DNA of 64,000 nt. Origin: an uncultured Bacillota bacterium (GTDB lineage Bacteria > Bacillota > Clostridia > Peptostreptococcales > Anaerovoracaceae). Positions 43,310 through 51,696 of this stretch are shown here, one piece after another. The position numbers and the translations under genes are program-made. The DNA is taken from positions 62,001 to 126,000 of the forward strand of contig CAKMKG010000005.1 in assembly GCA_927441425.1 (NCBI GenBank), read 5' to 3'. How positions within the stretch are numbered: position 1 is the first letter of the stretch; each line of letters begins with the position of its first letter. Under the pieces are notes generated by a model. It was not told where the DNA came from. It searched no databases and worked only from the letters and a program-made list of their open reading frames with translations.

Positions 43310-43591
43310 CTAAGAACATAGTTGATGAAAGATGTTATTCAAAGCACTCGTACTGCTTGAATGGCTGCGAGCAATCGGAATTCCGTTTCGTTTTGCTTCC
43401 TGTACCACACCTGAAATCATCTTATGGGAAACTGTATTTGTAAACAAGATCAACAGATCCGGTGTCCCCATTTTCTTTTTCAAAGAACCGTTTTCCTTCG
43501 TGAAAACCTTAGCCTCGAAGCCGTATTTGCTGCATATTTCTTTATACCTACACTCCATACATTCATTTCCACCAACAATAACTACACTCAT
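43310..43591 (-). CDS. DUF2325 domain protein
   Basis: 93 residues, DUF2325 family: MSVVIVGGNECMECRYKEIC at the start with three cysteines, then LLILFTNTVSHKMISGVVQ and ARSHSSSTSALNNIF. The fold is predicted to be Rossmann-like; members occur with DUF3793 and flavodoxin in clostridia, with no known reaction. GAGGTG lies 5 bases before the ATG. It is the first gene of the unit and lies directly behind an 18-bp palindrome. Confidence 0.82.
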   Translation of the reverse strand: MSVVIVGGNECMECRYKEICSKYGFEAKVFTKENGSLKKKMGTPDLLILFTNTVSHKMISGVVQEAKRNGIPIARSHSSSTSALNNIFHQLCS

Positions 43592-43611
43592 GATTTCACC
43601 TCGATTCTTTC

Positions 43612-43629
43612 GGTTAGTTTAAACTAACC
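43612..43629. promoter_or_regulatory. Perfect 18-bp palindrome, candidate DtxR-type operator
   Basis: GGTTAGTTTAAACTAACC is fully self-complementary and lies 21 bases upstream of the DUF2325 start. It shares half sites GGTTAGT / ACTAACC with 41795-41812 and 43669-43686. The TTAG/CTAA core resembles the DtxR/IdeR operator. Confidence 0.65.
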
Positions 43630-43668
43630 ATCCGTTAAAATAAAAAGGCTCGCTGCCATTGTGCTCTT

Positions 43669-43686
43669 GGTTAGTTCTGACTAACT
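43669..43686. promoter_or_regulatory. Second candidate DtxR-type operator
   Basis: GGTTAGTTCTGACTAACT contains the inverted repeat GTTAGT-N4-ACTAAC and matches the site at 43612 in 14 of 18 positions. The centres are 57 bases apart, so both could flank the promoter of the flavodoxin unit. Confidence 0.55.
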
Positions 43687-43751
43687 AAAAACATAATAAC
43701 AAAATACCTCACTGCTGTCAATACTTGTTCTTTGATTGTTATAATTGTTTT

Positions 43752-45818
43752 TTACATGTAAATATCCGATAATTCAATTGCGGTTAATTGTTCTAATCTG
43801 TTTTCATTTGTATCTTCGGCTTGTACAGTTAGGCCTCCCTTTGTCTTATTGATTGGAAGTAAAACTGTAAAAGTACTACCTGCGCCGATTGTACTTTTTA
43901 AAGTAATTTCCCCTCCCATTAATTGCACCAGCCTCTTCACAAGATGCAACCCAATGCCGGTGCCCTCAGCCTGCCTAGCGAAAGAGCTATTCACCTGTCC
44001 AAATTTCTCAAAGATATAGTTCTGCTTATCTTCCGGAATGCCTATTCCTTTATCTTTTACATGTATGCATATCATATTTTCCCCCTCAATTTTTTTTAGA
44101 GATACCTGAACTGTAATTGAACGGCCTTCCGGTGTGAACTTAATTGCATTCGAAAGAAGATTGAGGAGGACTCTTTCGATCTTCTCATCATCGATACATA
44201 TTATTTCTTCCCTAATTGTAGATAGGAATGAAAGCTCAATGTTTTTATGTTGGGCGAAGATTAAGATAGACTCAGTAATTGTCTTTGTTAAATGAACGAT
44301 ATCTATATTTCTCTCATTCATTTTTAAGTGCCCCGTTTCCATGCGAGTAATATCTAAAAGATTATTGACTAGCTTCAATTGTCTATTGGTATTTCTCCGT
44401 ATTTTAGCAAGATATCCTCTGGCTTTATCTGACAATTCATTTTTACAAACAAGTTCCATCACTTGTATCGTTGTATCAATAATCGCAATGGGCGTTTTAA
44501 ACTCGTGTGAAATCAATGAAAAAAATTCGTCTTTGACTCTGATTGAGTCTTCAAGCGTTTCTATTTTGTCTTTCTCTGTTTTTAGAAGCTGCTCTTGTTG
44601 GGCTTTGATCAATCTCTGGTGTTCTACATATTCATTAATGACACGATGAAAGGATACAAATAAAATTAAATTATGATCTTCATCAAAAATAGGCGCGGCA
44701 TTTGCTTCCGTAATCTGTTCATAATCACCACGTTTGATAACGATTACTTGATTCTTAACAATTTCTCCTCTTAATACTCGCCGTGACGGTAGATCCTTCG
44801 CAGGTATGGTTTTTCCATCCAAATCAAAATACTCATAGGAATTATGCGCAGCTGTGACCGTCTTTGTTACGTTTGGATCAGGATATAGTTCTCGCCCAGC
44901 AGCGTTGATTTTAACAAGACTACCGTGCTTATCATAAATGCTGAAAGGATGAGGTATGTTTTCAATTACTGTTTCTAGCAGCTCCTTTTGATATGATATT
45001 TCCTTTTGGGCTTTGATTAAATATTGGTTGGTCTCTTCCGCTTCTTCTTTTGCTTTGCGTAATGACTCTTGAATTTCTTTCTGATCCGTTATATCCTGCA
45101 CGATCCCTATTAAATAAGCAGGGTTTTGTGACTCATCAAGAATTACTTCACCGGTTTTGGCCAAAATATAACGAATGGATTGATCAGGCAATACGATTCT
45201 ATATTCAAAAGGTTTTCTTTCTGCGATGAGACTTGTATTTTCAAAAATATGTAAGTCTTCTGGGTGCACTACTCTTGAGATTGCATCTCCCAGCCTACCC
45301 GTTACAGATTTTTTGTCAATTCCAAAGATTTTGTACATTTCATCTGACCAAATAATATGCTTTGTATCTAAATCCCATTTCCAGCTTCCGATTTTAGAAA
45401 GATGCATTGCTTCACTTAGCAATGTCAGGCTTTCTTTCAATTCGTTTTCTGCCTTCTTCTTTTCCGTGATATCAGTTAAATTTAGAATGAAATGATTTTC
45501 ACTCTGGGAACTGATACCTATCAAAAACCATTTATTCCTAATTTCTGAATGATACTCTATTTCTTTTGTCACGCCATTCTCTATATTTTTTATAAAATGA
45601 ATCCAATCAATCTCTCCCGGGTTCGTCGTCGGAAAAACCTCCACAATGCTTCTTCCGACAATATCGGCGGTTTTCATTCCTGTAAGCTTTTCGAAGGCAG
45701 GATTTATTTCTACAAATTCACAATCGTAAAAAACGCCATCCTCATTACATATTATTCTAAGATAGGAATATCCTAAGGGCAACTGCTTAATTATCTGTTT
45801 GTAGAAACGATCATTCAT
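43752..45818 (-). CDS. Multi-PAS sensor histidine kinase
   Basis: 688 residues, without membrane segments, so cytoplasmic. Three PAS domains occupy about 10-120, 130-255 and 285-405 (FVEINPAFEKLTGM; IWSDEMYKIFGI; ENIPHPFSIYDKHGSLVKIN). A HisKA domain follows with the phospho-accepting histidine in SLISHEFKTPIAI, then a HATPase_c domain with the N box LLNLLSNAIKFTPEG and G boxes KGIGIPEDK and GTGIGLHLVKRL. No response regulator gene is adjacent, so it is an orphan here. GAGG precedes the start by 9 bases. Confidence 0.92.
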   Translation of the reverse strand: MNDRFYKQIIKQLPLGYSYLRIICNEDGVFYDCEFVEINPAFEKLTGMKTADIVGRSIVEVFPTTNPGEIDWIHFIKNIENGVTKEIEYHSEIRNKWFLIGISSQSENHFILNLTDITEKKKAENELKESLTLLSEAMHLSKIGSWKWDLDTKHIIWSDEMYKIFGIDKKSVTGRLGDAISRVVHPEDLHIFENTSLIAERKPFEYRIVLPDQSIRYILAKTGEVILDESQNPAYLIGIVQDITDQKEIQESLRKAKEEAEETNQYLIKAQKEISYQKELLETVIENIPHPFSIYDKHGSLVKINAAGRELYPDPNVTKTVTAAHNSYEYFDLDGKTIPAKDLPSRRVLRGEIVKNQVIVIKRGDYEQITEANAAPIFDEDHNLILFVSFHRVINEYVEHQRLIKAQQEQLLKTEKDKIETLEDSIRVKDEFFSLISHEFKTPIAIIDTTIQVMELVCKNELSDKARGYLAKIRRNTNRQLKLVNNLLDITRMETGHLKMNERNIDIVHLTKTITESILIFAQHKNIELSFLSTIREEIICIDDEKIERVLLNLLSNAIKFTPEGRSITVQVSLKKIEGENMICIHVKDKGIGIPEDKQNYIFEKFGQVNSSFARQAEGTGIGLHLVKRLVQLMGGEITLKSTIGAGSTFTVLLPINKTKGGLTVQAEDTNENRLEQLTAIELSDIYM

Positions 45819-45990
45819 TCATCAATACCTCTAATGCATTATCCGATAACCTTGAATCGGGAGATTGTATTTCTTATACCCCTTTTTCATTCCTTATTCA
45901 CCAAAATATAACAAATCCTATTTCAATATACCACTATTTTTCAATTTGTTCTATCGACGAGTGGATCAGATAGACCGAGTTCTTTCCAAG

Positions 45991-46014
45991 AAAAATAGGG
46001 AGCCGCAGCTCCCT
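45991..46014 (-). terminator. Terminator of ychF
   Basis: On the minus strand AGGGAGC and GCTCCCT pair around TGCG and are followed by ATTTTT. It begins 40 bases beyond the ychF stop. Confidence 0.85.
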
Positions 46015-46053
46015 GTATTGATATTAATTTTCCCCGGATTTTAGGTAGAAATC

Positions 46054-47148
46054 TTACACATTAAATCGGAACAGGATCACGTCGCCATCCTTGACCACAT
46101 ATTCCTTGCCCTCGGAACGGATCAATCCTTTTTCCTTAGCCGTTACTAGATTTCCTCCACATTGTATTAGGTCGTTGTATGCAATGGTCTCCGCTCGGAT
46201 GAAGCCGCGTTCAAAGTCCGTATGTATCCTTCCGGCGGCCTGCGGAGCCTTAGCACCCCTTCGAATTGTCCAAGCACGAACCTCTTGGGGACCTGCGGTT
46301 AGAAAGGAGATCAAGTCAAGCAGATGATAGGAAGCCTTGATCAGTTTATCCAGCCCGGATTCGGTGATTCCCATTTCCTCAAGGAAAGCTGATTTTTCGC
46401 CCTCTTCCAGCTCTGCTATTTCTGATTCCAGCTTCGCGCTGATCACAACGACATCGGAGCCCTCAGTGGCTGCAAATTCGCATACTGTCTTTACATAATC
46501 ATTATCTTCGCCTGCAGCTGCCTCTTCTTCAGAAACATTTGCAGCGTATATAATAGGCTTAAAGGACAGTAAGTCCAATGATTTAACAAATTCATATTCT
46601 TCATCATTAAAATCAAGGGTTCTGGCAGATAATCCTTTCTCCACCGTATCCTTTATCATCATTAATACGTCTATTTCATTCTGTAAGCTCTTGTCACCCT
46701 TCAGATTTTTCTGCGCCTTCTGCAGTCTTCTGTCGATGACTTCCATATCCGACAGGATCAGTTCTGTATTGATAATCTCAATATCTGAAAGCGGATCGAT
46801 CTTTCCGTCAACATGAACGACGTTGGGGTCGTCAAAGCACCGGACCACATGAATGATCGCCGCCACCTCTCGGATGTGCCCCAGAAATTTGTTGCCCAGA
46901 CCTTCCCCCTTCGATGCACCCTTCACCAACCCTGCGATATCGTAGAACTCAATGGACGTATAAACAGTTTTCTTCGAATTATACATCTCATGTAGCACTT
47001 TGAGTCTTTCATCGGGAACAGTTACGACACCCACGTTAGGCTCGATGGTACAGAAGGGATAGTTTGCCGCTTCTGCGCCGGCTTTTGTTATCGCATTAAA
47101 AAGTGTGCTCTTCCCAACATTGGGAAGCCCAACAATACCTAATTTCAT
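46054..47148 (-). CDS. ychF: Redox-regulated ATPase / Obg-family protein YchF
   Basis: About 364 residues. The N-terminal GTPase-like domain begins [20 protein letters not shown], has the G3 DIAGLVKGA and ends in a C-terminal TGS domain ([20 protein letters not shown], then [13 protein letters not shown]). YchF prefers ATP and binds ribosomes. The frame is open to 47169; GAGGAG lies 6 bases before the ATG at 47148. Confidence 0.96.
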   Translation of the reverse strand: MKLGIVGLPNVGKSTLFNAITKAGAEAANYPFCTIEPNVGVVTVPDERLKVLHEMYNSKKTVYTSIEFYDIAGLVKGASKGEGLGNKFLGHIREVAAIIHVVRCFDDPNVVHVDGKIDPLSDIEIINTELILSDMEVIDRRLQKAQKNLKGDKSLQNEIDVLMMIKDTVEKGLSARTLDFNDEEYEFVKSLDLLSFKPIIYAANVSEEEAAAGEDNDYVKTVCEFAATEGSDVVVISAKLESEIAELEEGEKSAFLEEMGITESGLDKLIKASYHLLDLISFLTAGPQEVRAWTIRRGAKAPQAAGRIHTDFERGFIRAETIAYNDLIQCGGNLVTAKEKGLIRSEGKEYVVKDGDVILFRFNV

Positions 47149-47165
47149 TATTTTCTCCTCTAGTA

Positions 47166-47205
47166 ACAAGTGGCGGAGCCACTAGCAAATGGTTAGCAAA
47201 CTTGT
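47166..47205. other. Small nested hairpin between lgt and ychF
   Basis: AGTGGC and GCCACT form a 6-bp stem (47169-47183), inside an outer ACAAG/CTTGT pairing (47166-47170 with 47201-47205). It lies just after the lgt stop on the minus strand and may shape the intergenic RNA; no U-run follows. Confidence 0.35.
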
Positions 47206-47210
47206 GCAAT

Positions 47211-47969
47211 TTAATAAAAAATTCTGTTCCTATATTTGTTTTTCCTTCTCAAAATGAAATACGAGAATAAAAAGATAACAAATACAGCCGCACTGAAAAT
47301 TTGTGCTTGTCTAAACGGACCGATCATCAGACTATCGGTACGGAGCCCTTCCACAAAAAACCGCTCAAAGGAATACAGGATTCCATAAAGCAGGAAGATT
47401 TGTCCTTCAAATTTGCGATTATTGTCAATAAAAATGAGTAGGATAAACAGAAGAAAGCACCAAACCGACTCATATAAGAATGTTGGATGAACCATCTGCC
47501 CATTGACTGTGATTGCCCACGGAAGATCTGTGGGCCCACCATGGGCTTCCTGGTTAAAGTAGTTCCCCCAGCGTCCGATGGATTGGGCAATGGCGATGGC
47601 CGGCACAGTCAGGTCTAAAAGATTCAACGGCTTGATATCCCAAAGCTTGCAGAGCAATATTGCAGTCAACATCCCCAGAATTAGGCCACCGTGGATGGCC
47701 AGCCCTCCATTTCTGATGTTAATCATCTTATAAAAATCCCCTGCATAGTAATCCCAATTGAATAAAACATAGTAGAGCCTGGCCCCTATGACGCCCATGG
47801 GAACTGCTACCAGAATAAAGTCCAAGGATTTTTCCGAAGAGATTTGATGAATAGGCGCTCTCCGGTATATGATAATTACTGCCAGAACCATAGCGGCCGC
47901 AATAATAATTCCGTACCACATAATATCGATCCCGAAAACCGTAAATGCTACTGGATTTGGTGTCGGCAT
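47211..47969 (-). CDS. lgt: Prolipoprotein diacylglyceryl transferase
   Basis: About 252 residues with seven membrane segments. Lgt adds diacylglycerol to the lipobox cysteine of prolipoproteins; several such lipoproteins are in this window. Signature blocks are GGLAIHGGLILGML, the family motif GRWGNYFNQEAHGGPTD and a closing FFVEGLRTDSL. The frame is open to 48029, but GGAGGG precedes the ATG at 47969 by 6 bases. Confidence 0.95.
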   Translation of the reverse strand: MPTPNPVAFTVFGIDIMWYGIIIAAAMVLAVIIIYRRAPIHQISSEKSLDFILVAVPMGVIGARLYYVLFNWDYYAGDFYKMINIRNGGLAIHGGLILGMLTAILLCKLWDIKPLNLLDLTVPAIAIAQSIGRWGNYFNQEAHGGPTDLPWAITVNGQMVHPTFLYESVWCFLLFILLIFIDNNRKFEGQIFLLYGILYSFERFFVEGLRTDSLMIGPFRQAQIFSAAVFVIFLFSYFILRRKNKYRNRIFY

Positions 47970-48037
47970 TGCTTTCCCTCCTTCTCCCCAAATTGGAGCA
48001 TTGTCAATAAATACATTTTTACGTATCAATTCATAAT

Positions 48038-48067
48038 ATTATACACTAAAAATGTTTTGATGCACAA
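48038..48067 (-). promoter_or_regulatory. Promoter of lgt
   Basis: On the minus strand TTGTGC (48062-48067) and TATAAT (48038-48043) are 18 bases apart; the TG before TATAAT makes an extended -10. It lies about 70 bases before the lgt start. Confidence 0.55.
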
Positions 48068-48103
48068 CATATCTTCTATTTTTCCCCGTAAGAAGTGATA
48101 AAA

Positions 48104-48310
48104 TTGACATTTTTAATAAAAACGTAAAAATATAGGAAGGAAAAATATGTTATAATGGTTCCGCAGATCGACATCCAGCGTTGCTGAGATGTAGGAACCA
48201 TTGCAACATAAATTGTGAAGACAATTTATGTTATAATTCGTTATAGTATAAAGGGTTATATATCGTACAATTAAGATTTATACTAGAAAGTCAATTCATA
48301 GGAGGTATTT
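48104..48310 (+). promoter_or_regulatory. Complex leader of the efflux operon
   Basis: Two extended -10 sequences, both TGTTATAAT, stand at 48148-48156 and 48229-48237. Between them are an imperfect hairpin GGTTCC...GGAACC (48158-48198) and a perfect 12-bp stem AACATAAATTGT / ACAATTTATGTT (48205-48232) with loop GAAG. A TTGACA at 48104 is too far from either -10 to pair. The second -10 overlaps the hairpin arm, so a protein bound to the palindrome could block it. No U-run marks an attenuator. Confidence 0.45.
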
Positions 48311-49456
48311 ATGTTTCGGAAAAGAGTTAATGAGGCAGAAAACGGGGGAGAAAAACCAGTTAAAGTTAAAAAAGTGAGAAAGCCCATGTCAAAGAAAAAG
48401 AAGAGGATCCTCATTGCAGCGATCATCATTCTTGTTCTTGCTTTCATTTTAATTCTCCCAAGAGTATTATCTGGCGGCGAACCTGCCCTTGCCGTCTCAA
48501 CGGGTTCTGTTGAAAAAATGGACATTGAGCAGACTGTTTCCATAAAGGGAACCATTCAGGGATCCCAGAAAGCAGATGTTGCAACATCACTGAATTATGA
48601 GATCGTTTCAATTCTGGTAGAAGAGGGCGATATCGTCAGGAAGGATCAGGTACTTGCCATACTGGATTCAGATGAATTACAGGACGATTATCAGAAGGCG
48701 TCGACTGCTCTGAAGGAGTCAAAGTTCAATTATGAAGCTTCTAAAAGTCTCTATGAGCAGGGAGCCATTTCAAAGGAAGCTTATCTTAGGTCACAAAGTC
48801 AGTACGAAAATGACAGAATTACCTTAGATTCTTTCAATATTGCAGACAAGGTCAATATCAAAAGCCCCATCGACGGCACTGTCACAAGAGTCAATGTGAA
48901 CATCGGCCGTTATGCCAATGATACGGAAAATGCGGAGCCTATGTTCGTGGTTGAAGATCTGCAAAATCTGAAAATGGATGTCAGAATCAGTGAATACGAT
49001 ATCCGCAAGATTCAGCTTGGCCAGAAGGTTACCATCACTGCCGAGGTGCTCGGTGATGATCGTGTGGAAGGAACCGTGTCCAGAATCTCCCCCACGGGAG
49101 AACTGAAGGATGCCACTTCAAAGGAAATGGTCATTCCGGTTCAGATCGACGTGAAAAAAGAGAATGTAAAATTGATCGCCGGCGTTACCGCAAAGGCTGA
49201 AATTGAGATTGATAAGAAAGCGGATGTTTTATCCGTACCCATTGATTCCATTCTGGAGGACCCAAATACCGAAGAGAGCTATGTCATGGTATTGGAGGGA
49301 ACTACGCTTAAAAAAGTATCCGTCAAGCTTGGAATCGAGGGGGATTTTCATGTGGAGATCAGTTCCGGCAAGCTGAAGACCGGTGATATGGTCGTACTGA
49401 ATCCAACCTTCGATATGACCGATGGTATGGAAGTTTCTCCTGCACCAGAAGTGTAA
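48311..49456 (+). CDS. Efflux periplasmic adaptor (membrane fusion protein), MacA/HlyD-like
   Basis: 381 residues. A membrane anchor covers about 30-50 (RILIAAIIILVLAFILILP). A biotinyl-lipoyl-like barrel follows (VEEGDIVRKDQVLAILD), then a coiled-coil hairpin about 125-165 and beta domains (INIKSPIDGTVTRVNV-type block at about 180). In a monoderm this protein would extend outward from the cell surface. With the ATPase and the FtsX-type permease behind it, it forms a MacAB-like exporter for a peptide, drug or lipid; the substrate cannot be named. Confidence 0.88.
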   Translation: MFRKRVNEAENGGEKPVKVKKVRKPMSKKKKRILIAAIIILVLAFILILPRVLSGGEPALAVSTGSVEKMDIEQTVSIKGTIQGSQKADVATSLNYEIVSILVEEGDIVRKDQVLAILDSDELQDDYQKASTALKESKFNYEASKSLYEQGAISKEAYLRSQSQYENDRITLDSFNIADKVNIKSPIDGTVTRVNVNIGRYANDTENAEPMFVVEDLQNLKMDVRISEYDIRKIQLGQKVTITAEVLGDDRVEGTVSRISPTGELKDATSKEMVIPVQIDVKKENVKLIAGVTAKAEIEIDKKADVLSVPIDSILEDPNTEESYVMVLEGTTLKKVSVKLGIEGDFHVEISSGKLKTGDMVVLNPTFDMTDGMEVSPAPEV

Positions 49457-49466
49457 GGAGGCGGCT

Positions 49467-50171
49467 ATGACAGATGAAATTATAAGAATGGAAGGTCTGA
49501 GTAAGATCTATGATACCGGAGAAATCCAGGTTGAGGCGCTGAAATCAATCGATCTGACCATACATAAGGGAGAATTTATCGCGATCATGGGAGCTTCCGG
49601 CTCAGGAAAATCAACCTTGATGAATATCATTGGCTGCCTGGATCGTCCTACCGAGGGTCATTATTATCTGGAGAGTATCGATGTTAAGGAGAAGAGCGAC
49701 AATGAACTGTCCGCTGTTCGTAATAAACAGATCGGATTCGTTTTCCAATCTTTTAACCTGATTTCCCGAACCAGTGCATTGAAAAACGTAGAATTACCAA
49801 TGGTTTACGGAAGAATCAGCGCTGAAGAAAGAAAAGAACGAGCACTGGAGCTGCTAAAAAACGTAGGTCTGGAAGACCGCGCCCAGCATATGCCAAACGA
49901 GCTTTCCGGCGGGCAGAAACAGAGAGTAGCCATCGCAAGAGCCTTGGCCAACAAGCCTCATATCATTCTTGCGGACGAACCTACCGGGAATCTTGATTCT
50001 CAGTCCTCCATCGAAATCATGGAAATCTTCTGCAGGTTGAACCGGGAAGGCAACACGGTGATCATCGTAACCCATGAAAGGGATATCGCCGAATTCACCC
50101 ATCGTATCATCACCTTCAAGGACGGCCACATCATCAAAGATGAAGTCACCAAGGAGGTGGGCACATGTTAG
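49467..50171 (+). CDS. ABC transporter ATPase, MacB/LolD-like
   Basis: About 234 residues. Walker A GASGSGKSTLMNIIG, Q-loop FVFQSFNLISR, signature ELSGGQKQRVAIARAL, Walker B IILADEPTGNLDS and switch histidine VTHERD are of the LolD/MacB/FtsE-like export class. The ATG at 49467 follows GGAGG with 6-base spacing. The stop overlaps the permease gene by 7 bases. Confidence 0.94.
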   Translation: MTDEIIRMEGLSKIYDTGEIQVEALKSIDLTIHKGEFIAIMGASGSGKSTLMNIIGCLDRPTEGHYYLESIDVKEKSDNELSAVRNKQIGFVFQSFNLISRTSALKNVELPMVYGRISAEERKERALELLKNVGLEDRAQHMPNELSGGQKQRVAIARALANKPHIILADEPTGNLDSQSSIEIMEIFCRLNREGNTVIIVTHERDIAEFTHRIITFKDGHIIKDEVTKEVGTC

Positions 50172-51379
50172 TTTTTGAGAATATCCTGTTGGCATTGACA
50201 GCGATCAGAAGCAATAAAATGCGTTCTTTTCTAACTATGCTTGGAATTATCATCGGTATCAGCTCGGTCATCGCCATCACATCCATTGGTGACAGCGCAA
50301 AAGGTGTTGTAGGGAAAGAATTTGCAGCATACGGAATGAACAACATGTACCTATACCTCAATTGGGAAATGACCCAGGATGGCGTCGAAAACTCCGATCT
50401 CATTCTGCCGGAGGATATTGAGGCTTTACAGGCCAGATTCCCGGAAGATATCAAGTATATCGTACCCTATATCCAAGCGGAGAGTGAGACAAAGGTTGGG
50501 AGACTGGAAGGAAAACTCAGCATGTACGGCGTTGGAACCGACTATGCCAAGTACAAGAAAAATATAACAATCCTGCATGGCAGAATGATCAACAAGAGCG
50601 ATGTGGAAGGAGACAAGGACCGTATCGTCATTGAGAAGAACGCCGCCCTGAGCTTGTTTAACAAAGAGAATGCTGTTGGGGAAACCTTGGGCGTGGTCAT
50701 CAACAATGAGATGAAGGATCTGTCTGTTGTCGGTGTTTTTGAAGTGCCGCCAAGTCTTTTTGATTCTATGTTCATGAGCGAAGCCTACTCCACTTATGTC
50801 CCCTATCCCATCCTACAAACCGGAGACAGGTCAAATTGGGCAATTGAATTATATACCAATGAGCAGAAGGATCAGAACATACTTGGAAATGATTTCAAAC
50901 ATTACCTGTCCAGGATCAAGGATAAGGATCCCAACTTCTATGTTTTTGAATCGGCGGAATCCCAAATGACAACCGTTAATAATATCCTTGGCACCCTGTC
51001 CATTGCCATTGGCGCCATTGCCGCCATCTCCCTTGTGGTCGGAGGAATCGGCATTATGAATATCATGCTTGTATCAGTAACCGAGCGTACGAGAGAGATC
51101 GGCATCAGAAAATCATTAGGCGCAAGAACCAAGGATATTCTCATGCAGTTTTTGATCGAGTCCGTCATTATCTCCGCCATTGGAGGCGTCATCGGAACAG
51201 TTTTGGGAATTACCATCGCGGCGGTGGGGATGAGCTTCGCTAAAATCGATGTGGTCATCGATCCCAAGGTAATCATCCTTGCGGTAGGCTTCTCAGCCGT
51301 TGTAGGTATGTTCTTCGGACTGTATCCTGCAAGAAAGGCTGCGAAACTGGATCCAATCGAAGCGTTACGATACGAATAA
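50165..51379 (+). CDS. ABC transporter permease, MacB-like (FtsX fold)
   Basis: 404 residues. The first membrane helix follows NILLALTAIRSNKMRSFLTM, a large extracytoplasmic MacB-PCD domain fills about 45-270, and three helices close the protein (IGAIAAISLVVGGIGIMNIM; SLGARTKDIL between). The ending GLYPARKAAKLDPIEALRYE is the standard MacB C-terminus. GGAGG precedes the ATG. It is the last gene of the operon and is followed by a large structured terminator region. Confidence 0.94.
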   Translation: MLVFENILLALTAIRSNKMRSFLTMLGIIIGISSVIAITSIGDSAKGVVGKEFAAYGMNNMYLYLNWEMTQDGVENSDLILPEDIEALQARFPEDIKYIVPYIQAESETKVGRLEGKLSMYGVGTDYAKYKKNITILHGRMINKSDVEGDKDRIVIEKNAALSLFNKENAVGETLGVVINNEMKDLSVVGVFEVPPSLFDSMFMSEAYSTYVPYPILQTGDRSNWAIELYTNEQKDQNILGNDFKHYLSRIKDKDPNFYVFESAESQMTTVNNILGTLSIAIGAIAAISLVVGGIGIMNIMLVSVTERTREIGIRKSLGARTKDILMQFLIESVIISAIGGVIGTVLGITIAAVGMSFAKIDVVIDPKVIILAVGFSAVVGMFFGLYPARKAAKLDPIEALRYE

Positions 51380-51381
51380 AA

Positions 51382-51478
51382 AAAGAATGATTCCCCTCCT
51401 TCACGTGACGGAGCGCATCATTAAGCCAGCCTAACGGCTGGAATACGGTCAATGTTACGTCGGGAAATCATTCTTTTG
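51382..51478 (+). terminator. Branched terminator-like element after the efflux operon
   Basis: AAAGAATGATT-CCC near 51385-51398 pairs with GGGAAATCATTCTTTT (51462-51477). Inside the arch AGCC-AGCCTAAC-GGCT-type pairing (51425-51440) forms a second stem. A T-run ends the right arm. It starts about 5 bases after the permease stop. Confidence 0.65.
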
Positions 51479-51501
51479 GGGAACCATGCGTGGCCGGAAT
51501 G

Positions 51502-51571
51502 CGGCAACGCTCCGTCAGGAAGTCATTGCGCAGCTTCGGCAACGCTCCCTCAGGAAGCCATACGCAACTCG
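51502..51571. repeat. Tandem 35-bp direct repeat, two copies
   Basis: CGGCAACGCTCC-TCAGGAAG-CAT starts at 51502 and again at 51537, so the period is 35 bases; the copies differ at a few positions. A more degenerate copy begins at 51446 (CGGTCAATGTTACGTCGGG). No unique spacers separate them, so this is not a CRISPR. Confidence 0.6.
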
Positions 51572-51595
51572 CGAAAAGAAATGGAATAAAAATTT

Positions 51596-51642
51596 AGAGA
51601 ATAACCATGTACCCATCAAAAGTGGTACATATGTTATTCTCT
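51596..51642. terminator. Terminator between the efflux operon and the purine permease gene
   Basis: AGAGAATAAC (51596-51605) pairs with GTTATTCTCT (51633-51642); the inner GTACC/GGTAC also pairs. On the plus strand TTTCTTTT follows. It may serve both convergent units. Confidence 0.75.
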
Positions 51643-51696
51643 TTTCTTTTCTCAATATTATTTCTTCTTTTCAGTAATAGATCCTGTATTGTACCG

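Noticed and set aside
51502-51571. Possible CRISPR array
   Set aside because: The repeats are directly adjacent with no spacers, only two good copies, and no cas genes are nearby.
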